A stretch of 64,000 nt of DNA. Source: Amaranthus tricolor (Eukaryota > Streptophyta > Magnoliopsida > Caryophyllales > Amaranthaceae). The DNA lies in contig NC_080056.1 of assembly GCF_026212465.1 (NCBI RefSeq), forward strand, positions 21,284,554 through 21,348,553. The letters run 5' to 3'. Position 1 is the stretch's first letter, and each line of letters opens with the position of its first letter. A program made the position numbers and the translations under genes. Positions 44,416 through 59,346 of this stretch are shown piece by piece. Under the pieces are notes generated by a model. The model was not told the origin of the DNA, searched no databases, and saw nothing but the letters and a program-made list of their open reading frames with translations.

Positions 44416-46751
44416 ACTAATTTACGTGCTTGAGAATTTTTAAGCGTTTTAGGCACTTTCTCGCATTAAGTGGTTCAAACATGGTATTTTGGCCAAGGAA
44501 CTGGGCACACAAAAATATTTGGTATTTATTATTGTGTTGAAATAGTGACAATCGTAAACAATACTCATATGCTTGAAATTACGTGCTAAGTTGCGATTTT
44601 AATGTTTTTTTTAGCTGTTTTGACACTTTCTCACATAAAGTTGTTAAAACGTGGTTTGTTTTGCAGGAAAATTGTCACTAAATAAATAGTATTTGGTATA
44701 TAGTATTATGTTAAAATGTTGAGAATCAAAAACAATGGTCATATGCTTGAAATTACGTGCGAAGTTGCGTATTTGAGGTTTTTTAAGCGTTTTTGGCACT
44801 TTCTCGCTTAAAGAAGATCAAACTTGGTTTGTTGCCACGAAACTTGGCACACAACACTATTTGGTATATATTATTTTGTTGCAACGGTGAAAATCGAAAA
44901 CAATAGTCATATGCTTGAAATTACGTGTTAAGCTACGTGTTTGAGATTTTTTAAGCGTTTTTGGCACTTTCACACATAAAGTGGTTCAAACTTGGTTTGT
45001 TTTGCATGAAACTTTGCACTATACATTTTTTGGTATATATTATTGTGTTGAAATTGTTAGAATCGAAAACAATAGTCATATGCTTGAAATTACGTGGTAT
45101 GTTGCATTTTTAAGCTTTTTTGGCACTTTCTCACATAAAGTGGTCTAAACTTGGTTTTTTGCGACTAAACATGGCAAATAACACTATTTGGCATATACTA
45201 TTGTGTTGAAATGGTGACAATCAAAAACAATAGTCATATGCTTGAAATTACGTGCTAAGTTGCGTTTTCAAGGTTTTTTAAGTTTTTTTGGCACTCTCTC
45301 GCATAAAGTGGTTAAAACGTGGTTAGTTTTACAGGAAACTTGTCACTAAACACTATATGGTATATATTACTGTGTTGAAATGGTTAAAATTAAAAGCAAT
45401 AGTCATATGATTGAAATACATTCTAATTTGCTTTTTTGGGTTTTTTATGCATTTTTGGTACTTATGCTTGAAATTACGTTCTAATTTGCGTTTTTAGGGG
45501 TTTTTTAAGTATTTTTTGTACTATCTCGCATAATGTATTTCAAACATGGTTTGTTTTGCATGAAATATTTGCACTAAACACTATTTGGTATATATTATTG
45601 TGTTGAAATAGTTAGAATCGAAAACATTAGTCATGCTTGAAATTACGTTCTAAGTTGCGTTTTTGAGGGTTTTTAAGCATTTTATGCACTTTCTCGTATA
45701 AAATAGTTCAAACATGGTTTTTTTTTGCATGAAACATTACACACAATACTATTTGTTATATATTATTTTTTTGAAATTATTAGTGTAAAAAACAAATTGT
45801 TATATGCTTGAAATTACGTGCTAAGTTGCATTTTAAAGGTTTTTTAATCTTTTTTGGCACTTTCTCATATAATGTGGTTCAAACTTGGTTTGTTTGCACG
45901 AAACATGGGACACAACACTAATTGGTATATTTTGTTGTGTCGAAATGGTAACAATCAAAAACAATATTCATATGCTTGAAATTACGTTTTAAGTTGTGTT
46001 TTTAAGGTAGTTCAAGCTTTTTTGGCATTTTCTCGCATAAGGTGGTCAAAATGTGGTTTGTTTTGCATGAAACTTGTCACTAAACACTATTTGGTATATA
46101 ATATTTTGTACAAATGGTTAAAATCGAAAACATTAGTCATATGCTTGAATTTATGTTCTAACTTGCATTTTTGGGGTTTTTTTTACCCATTTTTGGCACT
46201 TTCTCGCATAAAGTAGTTCAAACATGGTTTGTTTAGCATTTTTTTCACTTTCTCCTATAAAATTGTTCAAATATGGTTCGTTTTGCATGAAAATTTTCAC
46301 ACAACACTATTTTTTATATATTATTGTCTTGAAAAGATTAGAATAAAAAACATTTAGTCATATGCTTGAAATTCCATGCGCAGTTGCGTGTTTGAGGTTT
46401 TTTAAGCGTTTTTTGCACTTTCTGCATTAAGTGATTCAAACCTGGTTTCTTTGCCCGAAACATGGCACACAACCCTATTTGTTATATATTATTGTGTTGA
46501 AATGGTGACAGTGGAAAACAATTGGCATATGCTTCAAATTACGTGCTAAGTTGCGTTTTTAATGTTTTTTAAGCTTTCTTGGCACTTTCTCGCATAAAGT
46601 GATTAAAACATGGTTTGTTTTGCACGAAGCTTGTCACTAAATAGTATATGGTAAATATTATTGTGTTGAAATGGTGGCAATCGAAAAAAATAGTCATATG
46701 CTTGAAATTACGTGCAAAGTTGCGTGTTTAATGTTTTTTAAGCGTTTTTGG
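44416..46751 (+). repeat. Satellite array III, left diverged part
   Basis: About 14 monomers of the same satellite, diverged and with short internal deletions (near 45410-45470 and 46215-46240). The last monomers (about 45.85-46.75 kb) match the order of the right-hand higher-order repeat with some units missing, so this is a decayed edge copy. No genes. Confidence 0.93.
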
Positions 46752-49700
46752 CACTCTGTCACATAAACTGGTTCAATCATGGTTTTTTTTTCATCAAAAA
46801 TGGCACTTAGCACTATTTGGTATATATCATTGTGTTGAAATTGTTAGAATCGAAAACAATATTCATATGCTTGAAACTACATGCTAAGTTGCATTTTAAA
46901 GGTTTTTTAATCTTTTTTTGCACTTTCTCGTATAATGTATTTCAAACTTGGTTTGTTTGCCACGAAACTTGGGCCACAACACTAATTGGTATATATTGTT
47001 GTGTCGAAATGGTAACAATCGAAAACAATATTCATATGCTTGAAATTACGTGTTAAGTTGTGTTTTTAAGGTAGTTTAAGCTTTTTTGGCATTTTCTCGC
47101 ATAAGGTGGTTAAAACGTTGTTTGTTTTGCATGAAACTTGTCACTAAACACTATAATATTTTGTACAAATGGTTAAAATCGAAAACAATAGTCATATGCT
47201 AGAATTTATGTTCTAAATTGCATTTTTGGGGTTTTTGGCACTTTCTCGCATAAAGTAGTTCAACCATGGTTTCTTTTGCATGAAGCATTGCACATAACAC
47301 TATTTATTATATATTATTGTGTTGAAATGATTGGAATCCATAACATATAATCATATGCTTGAAATTACGTGCTAAGTTATGTGTTTGAGGTTTTTTAAAA
47401 GTGGTTCAAAATTTGTCTCTTTTGCATGAAAATCGGCACTAAACACTATTTTGTATATATTATTGTGTTGAAATAGATAGAATTGAAAACAACAGTCATA
47501 AGCTGGAAAGTACGTTCTAATTTGTATTTTTTAGTTGTTTAAAGCGTCTTAGGCATCTTTTCGCATAAAGTATTTCAAACATGGTTTGTTTTGCATGAAA
47601 CATTGCACGGAACACTATTTTTCATATATTATTGTGTTGAAATGATTAGAATCCAAAATATATAATCATATGCTTTAAATTACGTGCAAAGTTGCGTGTT
47701 TGAGGTTTTTTAAAGCGTGTTTTGCACTTTCTCGCATAAAGTGGTTCAAAATTGGTTTCATTTGCATAAAACTTGGCACTAAACACTAGTTGGTATATAT
47801 TATTCTGTTAAAATAGTTAGAATCGAAAACAATAGTCATATGCTTGAAATTACGTTCTAAGTTGCGATTTTGGGGTTTTTTAGCATTTTTTTCACTTTCT
47901 CATATAAAATTGTTCAAAGATAGTTCATTTTGCATGACATATTTCACACAACACTATTTTTTATATATTATTGTCTTGAAATGATTAGAATAAAAAACAT
48001 ATAGTCATATGCTTGAAATTACGTGCTTAGTTGCGTGTTTGAGGTTTTTTCAGCGTTTTTTGCACTTTCTGCATTAAGTGATTCAAACCTGGTTTCTTGG
48101 CCACGAAACATGGCACACAACCCTATTTGTTATGTATTATTGTGTTGAAATGGTGACAGTTGAAAACAATTGTCATATGCTTCAAATCACGTGCTAAGTT
48201 GCGTATTTAATGTTTTTTAAGCTTTCTTGGCACTTTCTCGCATAAAGTGATTAAAACGTGGTTTTTTTTGCAAGAATCTTGTCACTAAATAGTATATGGT
48301 ATAGATTATTGTGTTGGAATGGTGACAATAGAAAAAAATAGTCATATGCTTGAAATTACGTGCGAAGTTGCGTATTTAATGTTTTTTAAGCGTTTTTGGC
48401 ACTCTGTCACATAAACTGGTTCAATCTTTGTTTGTTTTGCATCAAAAATGGCACTAAACACTATTTGGTATGTATTACTGTGTTGAAATTGTTATAATCA
48501 AAAACAATATTCATATGCTTGAAACTACGTGCTAAGTTGAATTTTAAAGGTTTTTTAATCTTTTTTGGCTCTTTCTCATATAATGTGGTTCAAACTTTGT
48601 TTGTTTGCCACGAAACTTGGGACACAACACTAAGTATATATTGTTGTGTCGAAATTGTAACAATTGAAAACAATAGTCATATGCTTGAAATTACGTTTTA
48701 AGTTGCGTTTTTAAGGTAGTTTAAGCTTTTTTGGCATTTTCTCGCTAAGCTGGTTAAAACGTGGTTTGTTTCGCATGAAACTTGTCACTAAACACTTTTT
48801 GGTATATGTTATTTTGTGGAAATGGTTAAAATCGAAAACAATAGCCATCTGCTTGAATTTATGTTCTAACTTGCGTTTTTTGGGGTTTTTTTACCAATTT
48901 TTGGCACTTTATCGCATAAAGTAGTTCAAACATGGTTTGTTTTGCATGAAACATTGCACACAACACTATTTTTTATATATTATTGTGTTGAAATGATTTG
49001 AATCCATAACATATAATCATATGCTTTAAATTACGTGCTAAGTGGCGTGTTTGACGTTGTTTAAAAGGGTTTTTGACACTTTCTCGTATAAAGTGGTTCA
49101 AAATTTGTCTCTTTTGCATGAAACTTGGCACTAAATAATATATTGTATATATTATAGTGTTGAAATAGTTAGAATTGAAAACAACAGTCATAAGGTTGAA
49201 ATTACGTTCTAATTTGTGTTTTTTAGGCGTTTAAAGCATTTTTGGCATCTTCTCGCATAAAGTATTTCAAACATGGTTTATTTAGCATGAAACATTGCAC
49301 AGAACACTATTTTTCATATATTATTGTGTTGAAATGATTATAATCCAAAATATATAATCATATGCTTGAAATTACATGCAAAGTTGCATGTTTGAGGTTT
49401 TTAATAGCGTTTTTTGCACTTTCTCGCATAAAGTGGTTCAAAATTTGTTTCTTTTTCATAAAACTTGGCACTAAACACTAGTTCGTATATATTATTGTGT
49501 TGAAATAGTTAGAATCGAAAACAATAGTCATATGCTTGAAATTACGTTCTAAGTTGCGATTTTGGGGTTTTTTTAGCATTTTTTTCACTTTCTCGTATAA
49601 AATTGTTTAAACATGGTTCGTTTTACATGAAATATTTCACACAACACTATTTGTTATATGTTATTGTCTTGAATTGATTAGATTAAAAAATATATAGTCA

Positions 49701-52700
49701 TATGCTTGAAATTACGTGCTCAGTTGCGTGTTTGAGGTTTTTTAAGCGTGTTTTGCACTTTCTGCATTAAGTGATTCAAACCTGGTTTCTTGGCCACGAA
49801 ACATGGCACACTACCCTATTTGTTATATAATATTGTGTTGAAATGGTGACAGTTGAAAACAATTGTCATATGCTTCAAATTACGCGCTAAGTTGCGTTTT
49901 TAATGTTTTTTAAGCTTTCTTTGCACTTTCTCGCATAAAGTGATTAAAACATGGTTTGTTTAGCAAGAAGCTTTCACTAAATAATATATGTTATATATTA
50001 TTGTGTTGAAATGGTGACAATGAAAAAAAATAGTCATATGCTTGAAATTACGTGCGAAGTTGCGTGTTTAATGTTTTTTAAGTATTTTTGGCACTCTATG
50101 ACATAAACTGGTTCAATCTTTGTTTTTTTTGCATCAAAAATGGCACTAAACACTATTTGGTATATATTATTGTGTTGAAATTGTTAGAATCGAAAACAAT
50201 AGTCATATGCTTGAAACTACGTGCTAAGATGCATTTTAAATGTTTTTTAATCTTTTTTGGCTCCTTTGTCGTATAATGTGTTTCAAACTTGGTTTGTTTG
50301 CCACGATACTTGGGACACAACACTAGTTGGTATATATTGTTGTGTCGAAATGGTAACAATAGAAAACAATAGTCATATGCTTGAAATTACGTTTTAAGTT
50401 GCATTTTTAAGGTAGTTTAAGTTTTTCTGGCATTTTCTCGCATAAGGTGGTTAAAACGTGGTTTGTTTTGCATGAAACTTGTCACTAAACACTATTTGGT
50501 ATATATTATTTTGTCTAAATGGTTAAAATCGAAAAAAATAGTCATATGCTTGAATTTATGTTCTAAATTGCGTTTTTAGGGTTTTTTTACCCATTTTTGG
50601 CACTTTCTCGCATAAAGCAGTTCAAACATGGTTTGTTTTGCATGAAACATTGCACACAACACTATTTGTTATATATTATTGTGTTGAAATGATTAGAATC
50701 CATAACATATAATCATATGCTTGAAATTACGTTCTAAGTTGCGTGTTTTAGGTTTTTTAAAAGCGTTTTTGACACTTTCTCGCATAAAGTGGTTAAAAAT
50801 TTGTCTCTTTTGCATGAAACTTGGCACTAAACACATTTTTGTATATATTATTGTGTTGAAATAGATAGAATTGAAAACAAAAATCATAAGCTTGAAATTA
50901 GGTTCTAATTTGTGTTTTTTAGGTGTTTAAAGCATTTTTGGCATCTTCTCGCATAAAGTATTTCAAACATGGATTTTTTTGCATGAAACATTGCACATAA
51001 CACTATTAGTCATATATTATTGTGTTGAAATGATTAGAATCCAAAATATATAATCATATGCTTGAAATTACGTGAAAAGTTGCGTGTTTGAGGTTTTTAA
51101 AAGCGTTTTTTGCACTTTCTCGCATGAAGTGGTTCAAAATTGGTTTCTTTTGCATAAAACTTGGCACTAAACACTAGTTGGTATATATTATTGTGTTGAA
51201 ATAGTTAGAATCGAAAACAATAGTCATATACTTGAAATTACGTTCTAAGGTTCGATTTTGGGGTTTTTTTAGCATTTTTTTTAATTTCTCGTATAAATTT
51301 GTTCAAACGTGGTTCGTTTTGCATGAAATATTTCACACAACACTATTTGTTATATATTATTGTCTTGAAATGATTAGATTAAAAAACATAAAGTCATATG
51401 CTTGAAATTACGTGCTCAGTTGCGTGTTTGAGGTTTTTTAAGCGTTTTTTGCACTTTCTGCATTAAGTGATTCAAAGCTGGTTTTTTGGCCACGAAACAT
51501 GGCACACTACCCTATTTGTTATATAATATTGTGTTGAAATGGTGACAGTTGAAAACAATTGTCATATGCTTCAAATTACGTGCTAAGTTGCGTTTTTAAT
51601 GTTTTTTAAGCTTTCTTTGCACTTTCTCGCATAAAGTGATTAAAACATGGTTTGTTTAGCAAGAAGCTTTCAGTAAATAGTATATGGTATATATTATTGT
51701 GTTGAAATGGTGACAATGAAAAAAAATAGTCATATGCTTGAAATTACGTGCGAAGTTGCGTGTTTAATGTTTTTTAAGCATTTTTGGAACTCCATCACAT
51801 AAACTGGTTCAATCTTTTTTTTTTTTTGCATCAAAAATGGCACTAAACACTATTTGGTATATATTATTGTGTTGAAATTGTTAGAATCGAAAACAATAGT
51901 CATATGCTTGAAACTACGTGCTAAGATGCATTTTAAATGTTTTTTAATCTTTTTTGGCACTTTCTCGTATAATGTGGTTCAAACTTGGTTTGTTTCCAAC
52001 GATACTTGGGACACAACACTAGTTGGTATATATTGTTGTGTCGAAATGGTAACAATCGAAAACAATAGTCATATGCTTGAAATTACGTTTTAAGTTGTGT
52101 TTTTAAGGTAGTTTAAGGTTTTTTGGCATTTTGTCGCATAAGGTGGTTAAAACGTGGTTTGTTTTGCATGAAACTTGTCACTAAACACTATTTTTTATAT
52201 TTTATTGTTTTGAAATGATTAGAATCCATAACATATAATCATATGCTTGAAATTACGTGCTAAGTTGCGTGTTTTAGGTTTTTTAAAAGCGTTTTTGACA
52301 CTTTCTCGCATAAAGTGGTTCAAAATTTGTCTCTTTTGCATGAAACTTGGCACTAAACACATTTTTGTATATATTATTGTGTTGAAATAGATAGAATTGA
52401 AAACAAAAGTCATAAGCTTGAAATTACGTTCTAATTTGTGTTTTTTAGGTGTTTAAAGCATTTTTGGTATCTTCTCGCATAAAGTATTTCAAACATGGAT
52501 TATTTTGCATGAAAAATTGCACAGAATACTATTTTTCATATATTATTGTGTTGAAATGATTAGAATCAAAAATATATAATCATATGCTTGAAATTACGTG
52601 CAAAGTTGCGTGTTTGAGGTTTTTAAAAGCGGTTTTTGCACTTTCTCGCATGAAGTGGTTCAAAATTGGTTTCTTTTGCATAAAACTTGGCACTAAACAC

Positions 52701-55700
52701 TAGTTGGTATATATTATTGTGTTGAAATAGTTAGAACGGAAAACAATAGTCATATGCTTGAAATTACGTTTTAAGGTTTGATTTTGGGGTTTTTTTAGGA
52801 TTTTTTTTAATTTCTTGTATAAAATTGTTCAGACATGGTTCGTTTTGCATGAAATATTTCACACAACACTATTTGTTATATATTATTGACTTGAAATGAT
52901 TAGAATAACAAACATATAGTCATATGTTTGAAATTGCGTGCTCAGTTGCGTGTTTGAGGTTCTTTAAACGTTTTTTGCACTTTTTGCATTAAGTGATTCA
53001 AACCTGGTTTCTTGGCCACGAAACATGACACACAACCCTATTTGTTATATATTATTGTGTTGAAATGGTGACAGTTGAAAATTGTCATATGCTTCAAATT
53101 ACGTGCTAAGTTGCGTTTTTAATGTTTTTTAAGCTTTCTTTGCACTTTCTCGCATAAAGTGATTAAAACGTGGTTTGTTTTGCAAGAAGCATGTCACTAA
53201 ATAATATATGGTATATATTATTGTGTTGAAATGGTGACAATCGAAAAAAATAGTCATATGCTTGAAATTACGTGCGAAGTTGCCTGTTAAATGTTTTTTA
53301 AGCATTTTTGGCACTCTATCACATAAACTGGTTCAATCTTTGTTTGTTTTGCATCAAAAATGGCACTAAACACTATTTGGTATATATTATTGTGTTGAAA
53401 TTGTTAGAATCGAAAACAATAGTCATATGCTTGAAACTACGTGCTAAGATGCATCTTAAATGTTTTTTAATCTTTTTTGGCACTTTCTCGTATAATGTTG
53501 TTCAAACTTGGTTTGTTTGCCACGATACTTGGGACACAATACTAATTGGCGTTTTTAAGGTAGTTTAAGGTTTTTTTGCATTTTCTCGCATAAAGTGGTT
53601 AAAACGTGGTTTGTTTTGCATGAAACTTGTCACTAAACACTATTTGGTATATATTATTTTGTGGAAATGGTTAAAATCGAAAAATATAGTCATATGCTTG
53701 AATTTATGTTCTAAATTGCGTTTTTGGAGTTTTTTACCCATTTTTGGCAGTTTCTCGCATAAAGCAGTTAAAACATGGTTTGTTTTGCATGAAACATTGC
53801 ACACAACACTATTTGTTATTTATTCTTGTGTTGAAATGATTAGAATCCATAACATATAATTATATGCTTGAAATTACGTGCTAAGTTGCGTGTTTTAGGT
53901 TTTTTAAAAGCGTTTTTTTACACTTTCTCGCATAAAGTGGTTCAAAATTTTTCTCGTTTGCATGAAACTTGGCACTAAAGACTTTTTTGTATATATTATT
54001 GTGTTGAAATAGTTAGAATTGAAAACAACAGTCATAACCTTGAAATAACGTTCTAATTTGCGTTATTTGGGTGTTTAAAGCATTTTTGGCATCTTCTCAG
54101 ATAAAGTATATCAAACATGGTTTGTTTTGCATGAAACATTGCACAGAACACTATTTTTCATATATTATTGTGTTGAAATGATTATAATCAAAAATATATA
54201 ATCATATGCTTGATATTACGTGCAAAGTTGCGTGTTTGAGGTTTTTAAAAGCGTTTTTTTGCACTTTCTCGCATAAAGTGCTTCAAAATTGGTTTCTTTT
54301 GCATAAAACTTGGCACTAAATACTAGTTGATATATATTATTGTGTTGAAATAGTTAGTATCGAAAACAATAGTCATATGCTTGAAATTACGTTCTAAGTT
54401 GCGATTTTAGGGTTTTTTTAGCGTTTTTTTCACTTTCTCGTATAAAATTGTTTAAACATGGTTCGTTTTGCATGAAATATTTCACACAACACTATTTGTT
54501 ATATATTATCGTCTTGAAATGATTAGAAGAAAAAACATATAGTCATATGCTTGAAATTACGTACTCAGTTGCGTGTTTGAGGTTTTTTAAGCGTTTTTTG
54601 CACTTTCTACATTAAGTGATTCAAACCTGGTATCTTGGCCACGAAACATGGCTCACAACCCTATTTGTTATATATTATTGTGTTGAAATGATGACTGTTG
54701 GAAACAATTGTCATATGCTTCAAATTACGTGCTAAGTTGCGTTTTTAATGTTTTTTAAGCTTTTTTTGCACTTTCTCGCATAAAGTGATTAAAACATGGT
54801 TTGTTTAGCAAGAAGCTTTCACTAAATAATATATGGTATATATTATTGTGTTGAAATGGTGACAATGAAAAAAAATAGTCATATGCTTGAAATTACGTGC
54901 GAAGTTGCGTCTTTAATGTTTTTTAAGTATTTTTGGCACTCTATGACATAAAACTGGTTCAATCTTTGTTTTTTTTTGCATCAAAAATGGCACTAAACAC
55001 TATTTGGTATATATTATTGTGTTGAAATTTTTAGAATCGAAAACAATAGTCATATGTTTGAAACTACGTGCTAAGATGCATTTTAAATGTTTTTTAATCT
55101 TTTTTGGCTCCTTTGTCGTATAATGTGTTTCAAACTTGGTTTGTTTGCCACGATACTTGGGACACCACACTAGTTGGTATATATTGTTGTGTCGAAATGG
55201 TAACAATCGAAAACAATAGTCGTATGCTTGAAATTACGTTTTAAGTTGCATTTTTAAGGTAGTTTAAGGTTTTTTGGCATTTTCTCGCATAAGGTGGTTA
55301 AAACGTGGTTTGTTCTGCATGAAACTTGTCACTAAACACTATTTGGTATATATTATTTTGTGGAAATGGTTAAAATCGAAAAAAAATAGTCATATGCTTG
55401 AATTTATGTTCTAAATTGCGTTTTTAGGGTTTTTTTACCCATTTTTGGCACTTTCTCGCATAAAGCAGTTCAAACATGGTTTGTTTTGCATGAAACATTG
55501 CACACAACACTATTTGTTATATATTATTGTGTTGAAATGATTAGAATCCATAACATATAATCATATGCTTGAAATTACGTGCTAAGTTGCGTGTTTTAGG
55601 TTTTTTATAAGCGTTTTTGACACTTTCTCGCATAAACTGGTTAAAAATTTGTCTCTTTTGCATGAAACTTGGCACTAAACACATTTTTGTATATATTATT

Positions 55701-56630
55701 GTGTTGAAATAGATAGAATTGAAAACAATAATCATAAGCTTGAAATTAGGTTCTAATTTGTGTTTTTTAGGTGTTTAAAGCATTTTTGGCATCTTCTCGC
55801 ATAAAGTATTTCAAACATGGATTTTTTTGCATGAAACATTGCACAGAACACTATTTTTCATATATTATTGTGTTGAAATGATTAGAATCCAAAATATATA
55901 ATCATATGCTTGAAATTACGTGAAAAGTTGCGTGTTTGAGGTTTTTAAAAGCGTTTTTTGCACTTTCTCGCATGCAGTGGTTCAAAATTGGTTTCTTTTG
56001 CATAAAACTTGGCACTAAACACTAGTTGGTATATATTATTTTGTTGAAATAGTTAGAATCGAAAACAATAGTCATATACTTGAAATTACGTTCTAAGGTT
56101 CGATTTTGGGGTTTTTTAGCATTTTTTTTAATTTCTCGTATAAATTTATTCAAACATGGTTCGTTTTGCATGAAATATTTCACACAACACTATTTGTTAT
56201 ATATTATTGTCTTGAAATGATTAGATTAAAAAACATATAGTCATATGCTTGAAATTACGTGCTCAGTTGCGTGTTTGAGGTTTTTTAAGCGTTTTTTGCA
56301 CTTTCTGCATTAAGTGATTCAAAGCTGGTTTTTTGGCCACGAAACATGGCACACTACCCTATTTGTTATATAATATTGTTTTGAAATGGTGACAGTTGAA
56401 AACAATTGTCATATGCTTCAAATTACGTGCTAAGTTGCGTTTTTAATGTTTTTTAAGCTTTCTTTGCACTTTCTCGCATAAAGTGATTAAAACATGGTTT
56501 GTTTAGCAAGAAGCATTCAGTAAATAGTATATGGTATATATTATTGTGTTGAAATGGTGACAATGAAAAAAAATAGTCATATGCTTGAAATTACGTGCGA
56601 AGTTGCGTGTTTAATGTTTTTTAAGCATTT

Positions 56631-57983
56631 TTGGAACTCCATCACATAAACTGGTTCAATCTTTGTATTTTTTGCATCAAAAATGGCACTAAACACTATT
56701 TGGTATATATTATTGTGTTGAAATTGTTAGAATCGAAAACAATAGTCATATGCTTGAAACTAGGTGCTAAGATGCATTTTAAATGTTTTTTAATCTTTTT
56801 TGGCACTTTCTCGTATAATGTGGTTCAAACTTGGTTTGTTTCCCACGATACTTGGGACACAACACTAGTTGGTATATATTTTTGTGTCGAAATGGTAACA
56901 ATCGAAAACAATAGTCATATGCTTGAAATTACGTTTTAAGTTGCGTTTCTAAGGTAGTTTAAACTTTTTTGGCATTTTCTCGCATAAGGTGGTTAAAACA
57001 TGGTTTGTTTTGCATGAAGCTTGTCACTAAACACTATTTGGTATATGTTATTTTGTGGAAATGGTTAAAATCGAAAAGAATAGCCATATGCTTGAATTTA
57101 TGTTCTAACTTGAGTTTTTTGGGGTTTTTTACCCATTTTTGGCACTTTCTCGCATAAAGTAGTTCAAACATGGTTTGTTATGCATGAAACATTGCCCACA
57201 ACACTATTTTTTACATATTATTGTGTTGAAATGATTTGAATCCATAACATATAATCATATGCTTGAAATTACGTGAAAAGTTGCGTGTTTGAGGTTTTTA
57301 AAAGCGTTTTTTGCACTTTCTCGCATGCAGTGGTTCAAAATTGGTTTCTTTTGCATAAAACTTGGCACTAAACACTAGTTGGTATATATTATTTTGTTGA
57401 AATAGTTAGAATCGAAAACAATAGTCATATACTTGAAATTACGTTCTAAGGTTCGATTTTGGGGTTTTTTAGCATTTTTTTTAATTTCTCGTATAAATTT
57501 ATTCAAACATGGTTCGTTTTGCATGAAATATTTCACACAACACTATTTGTTATATATTATTGTCTTGAAATGATTAGATTAAAAAACATATAGTCATATG
57601 CTTGAAATTACGTGCTCAGTTGCGTGTTTGAGGTTTTTTAAGCGTTTTTTGCACTTTCTGCATTAAGTGATTCAAAGCTGGTTTTTTGGCCACGAAACAT
57701 GGCACACTACCCTATTTGTTATATAATATTGTTTTGAAATGGTGACAGTTGAAAACAATTGTCATATGCTTCAAATTACGTGCTAAGTTGCGTTTTTAAT
57801 GTTTTTTAAGCTTTCTTTGCACTTTCTCGCATAAAGTGATTAAAACATGGTTTGTTTAGCAAGAAGCATTCAGTAAATAGTATATGGTATATATTATTGT
57901 GTTGAAATGGTGACAATGAAAAAAAATAGTCATATGCTTGAAATTACGTGCGAAGTTGCGTGTTTAATGTTTTTTAAGCATTT
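56631..57983 (+). repeat. Eight-monomer variant of the higher-order repeat
   Basis: The spacing to the next unit is 1,353 bp instead of 1,694. Sequence from about 55.9 to 57.25 kb recurs almost exactly from 57.25 to 58.6 kb, joined at GAAATTACGTGAAAAGTTGC near 57271. Two monomers are skipped, as expected from an unequal exchange between out-of-register units. Confidence 0.85.
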
Positions 57984-59281
57984 TTGGAACTCCATCACAT
58001 AAACTGGTTCAATCTTTGTATTTTTTGCATCAAAAATGGCACTAAACACTATTTGGTATATATTATTGTGTTGAAATTGTTAGAATCGAAAACAATAGTC
58101 ATATGCTTGAAACTAGGTGCTAAGATGCATTTTAAATGTTTTTTAATCTTTTTTGGCACTTTCTCGTATAATGTGGTTCAAACTTGGTTTGTTTCCCACG
58201 ATACTTGGGACACAACACTAGTTGGTATATATTTTTGTGTCGAAATGGTAACAATCGAAAACAATAGTCATATGCTTGAAATTACGTTTTAAGTTGCGTT
58301 TCTAAGGTAGTTTAAACTTTTTTGGCATTTTCTCGCATAAGGTGGTTATAACATGGTTTGTTTTGCATGAAGCTTGTCACTAAACACTATTTGGTATATG
58401 TTATTTTGTGGAAATGGTTAAAATCGAAAAGAATAGCCATATGCTTGAATTTATGTTCTAACTTGAGTTTTTTGGGGTTTTTTACCCATTTTTGGCACTT
58501 TCTCTCATAAAGTAGTTCAAACATGGTTTGTTATGCATGAAACATTGCCCACAACACTATTTTTTACATATTATTGTGTTGAAATGATTTGAATCCATAA
58601 CATATAATCATATGCTTGAAATTACGTGCTAAGTTGCGTGTTTGAGGTTTTTTAAAAGCGTTTTTGACACTTTCTCGCATAAAATGGTTCAAAATTTGTC
58701 TCTTTTGCAATAAACTTGGCACTAAATACTATTTTGTATATATTATAGTGTTGAAATAGTTAGAATAGAAAACAACAGTCATAAGGTTGAAATTACGTTC
58801 TAATTTGTGGTTTTTAGGTGTTTAAAGCATTTTTGGCATCTTCTCGCATAAAGTATTCCAAATATGGTTTATTTTGCATGAAACATTGCACAGAACACTA
58901 TTTTTCATATATTATTGTGTTGAAATGATTATAATCCAAAATATATAATCATATGCTTGAAATTACGTGCAAAGTTGTGTTTGAGGTTTTTAAAAGCATT
59001 TTTTGCACTTTCTCGTATAAAGTGGTTCAAAATTGGTTTCTTTTTCATAAATCTTGGCACTAAACACTAGTTGGTAAATATTATTTTGTTGAAATAGTTA
59101 GAATCGAAAACAATAGTCATATACTTGAAATTACGTTCTAAGGTTCGATTTTGGGGTTTTTTTTAGCATTTTTTTTAATTTCTCGTATAAATTTGTTCAA
59201 ACGTGGTTCGTTTTGCATGAAATATTTCACACAACACTATTTGTTATATATTATTGTCTTGAAATGATTAGATTAAAAAAC

Positions 59282-59346
59282 ATATAGTCATATGTTTTTA
59301 ATGATTGTCTTGAAATTATTGTCTTGAAATGATTAGATTAAAAAAC
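59282..59346 (+). repeat. 65-bp local duplication within one higher-order unit
   Basis: ATTGTCTTGAAATGATTAG is repeated within about 65 bp (near 59252 and 59318), with a partial GATTGTCTTGAAATTATT between. It accounts for the 1,759-bp spacing between units at 57984 and 59743 and is absent from the other units. Confidence 0.85.
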
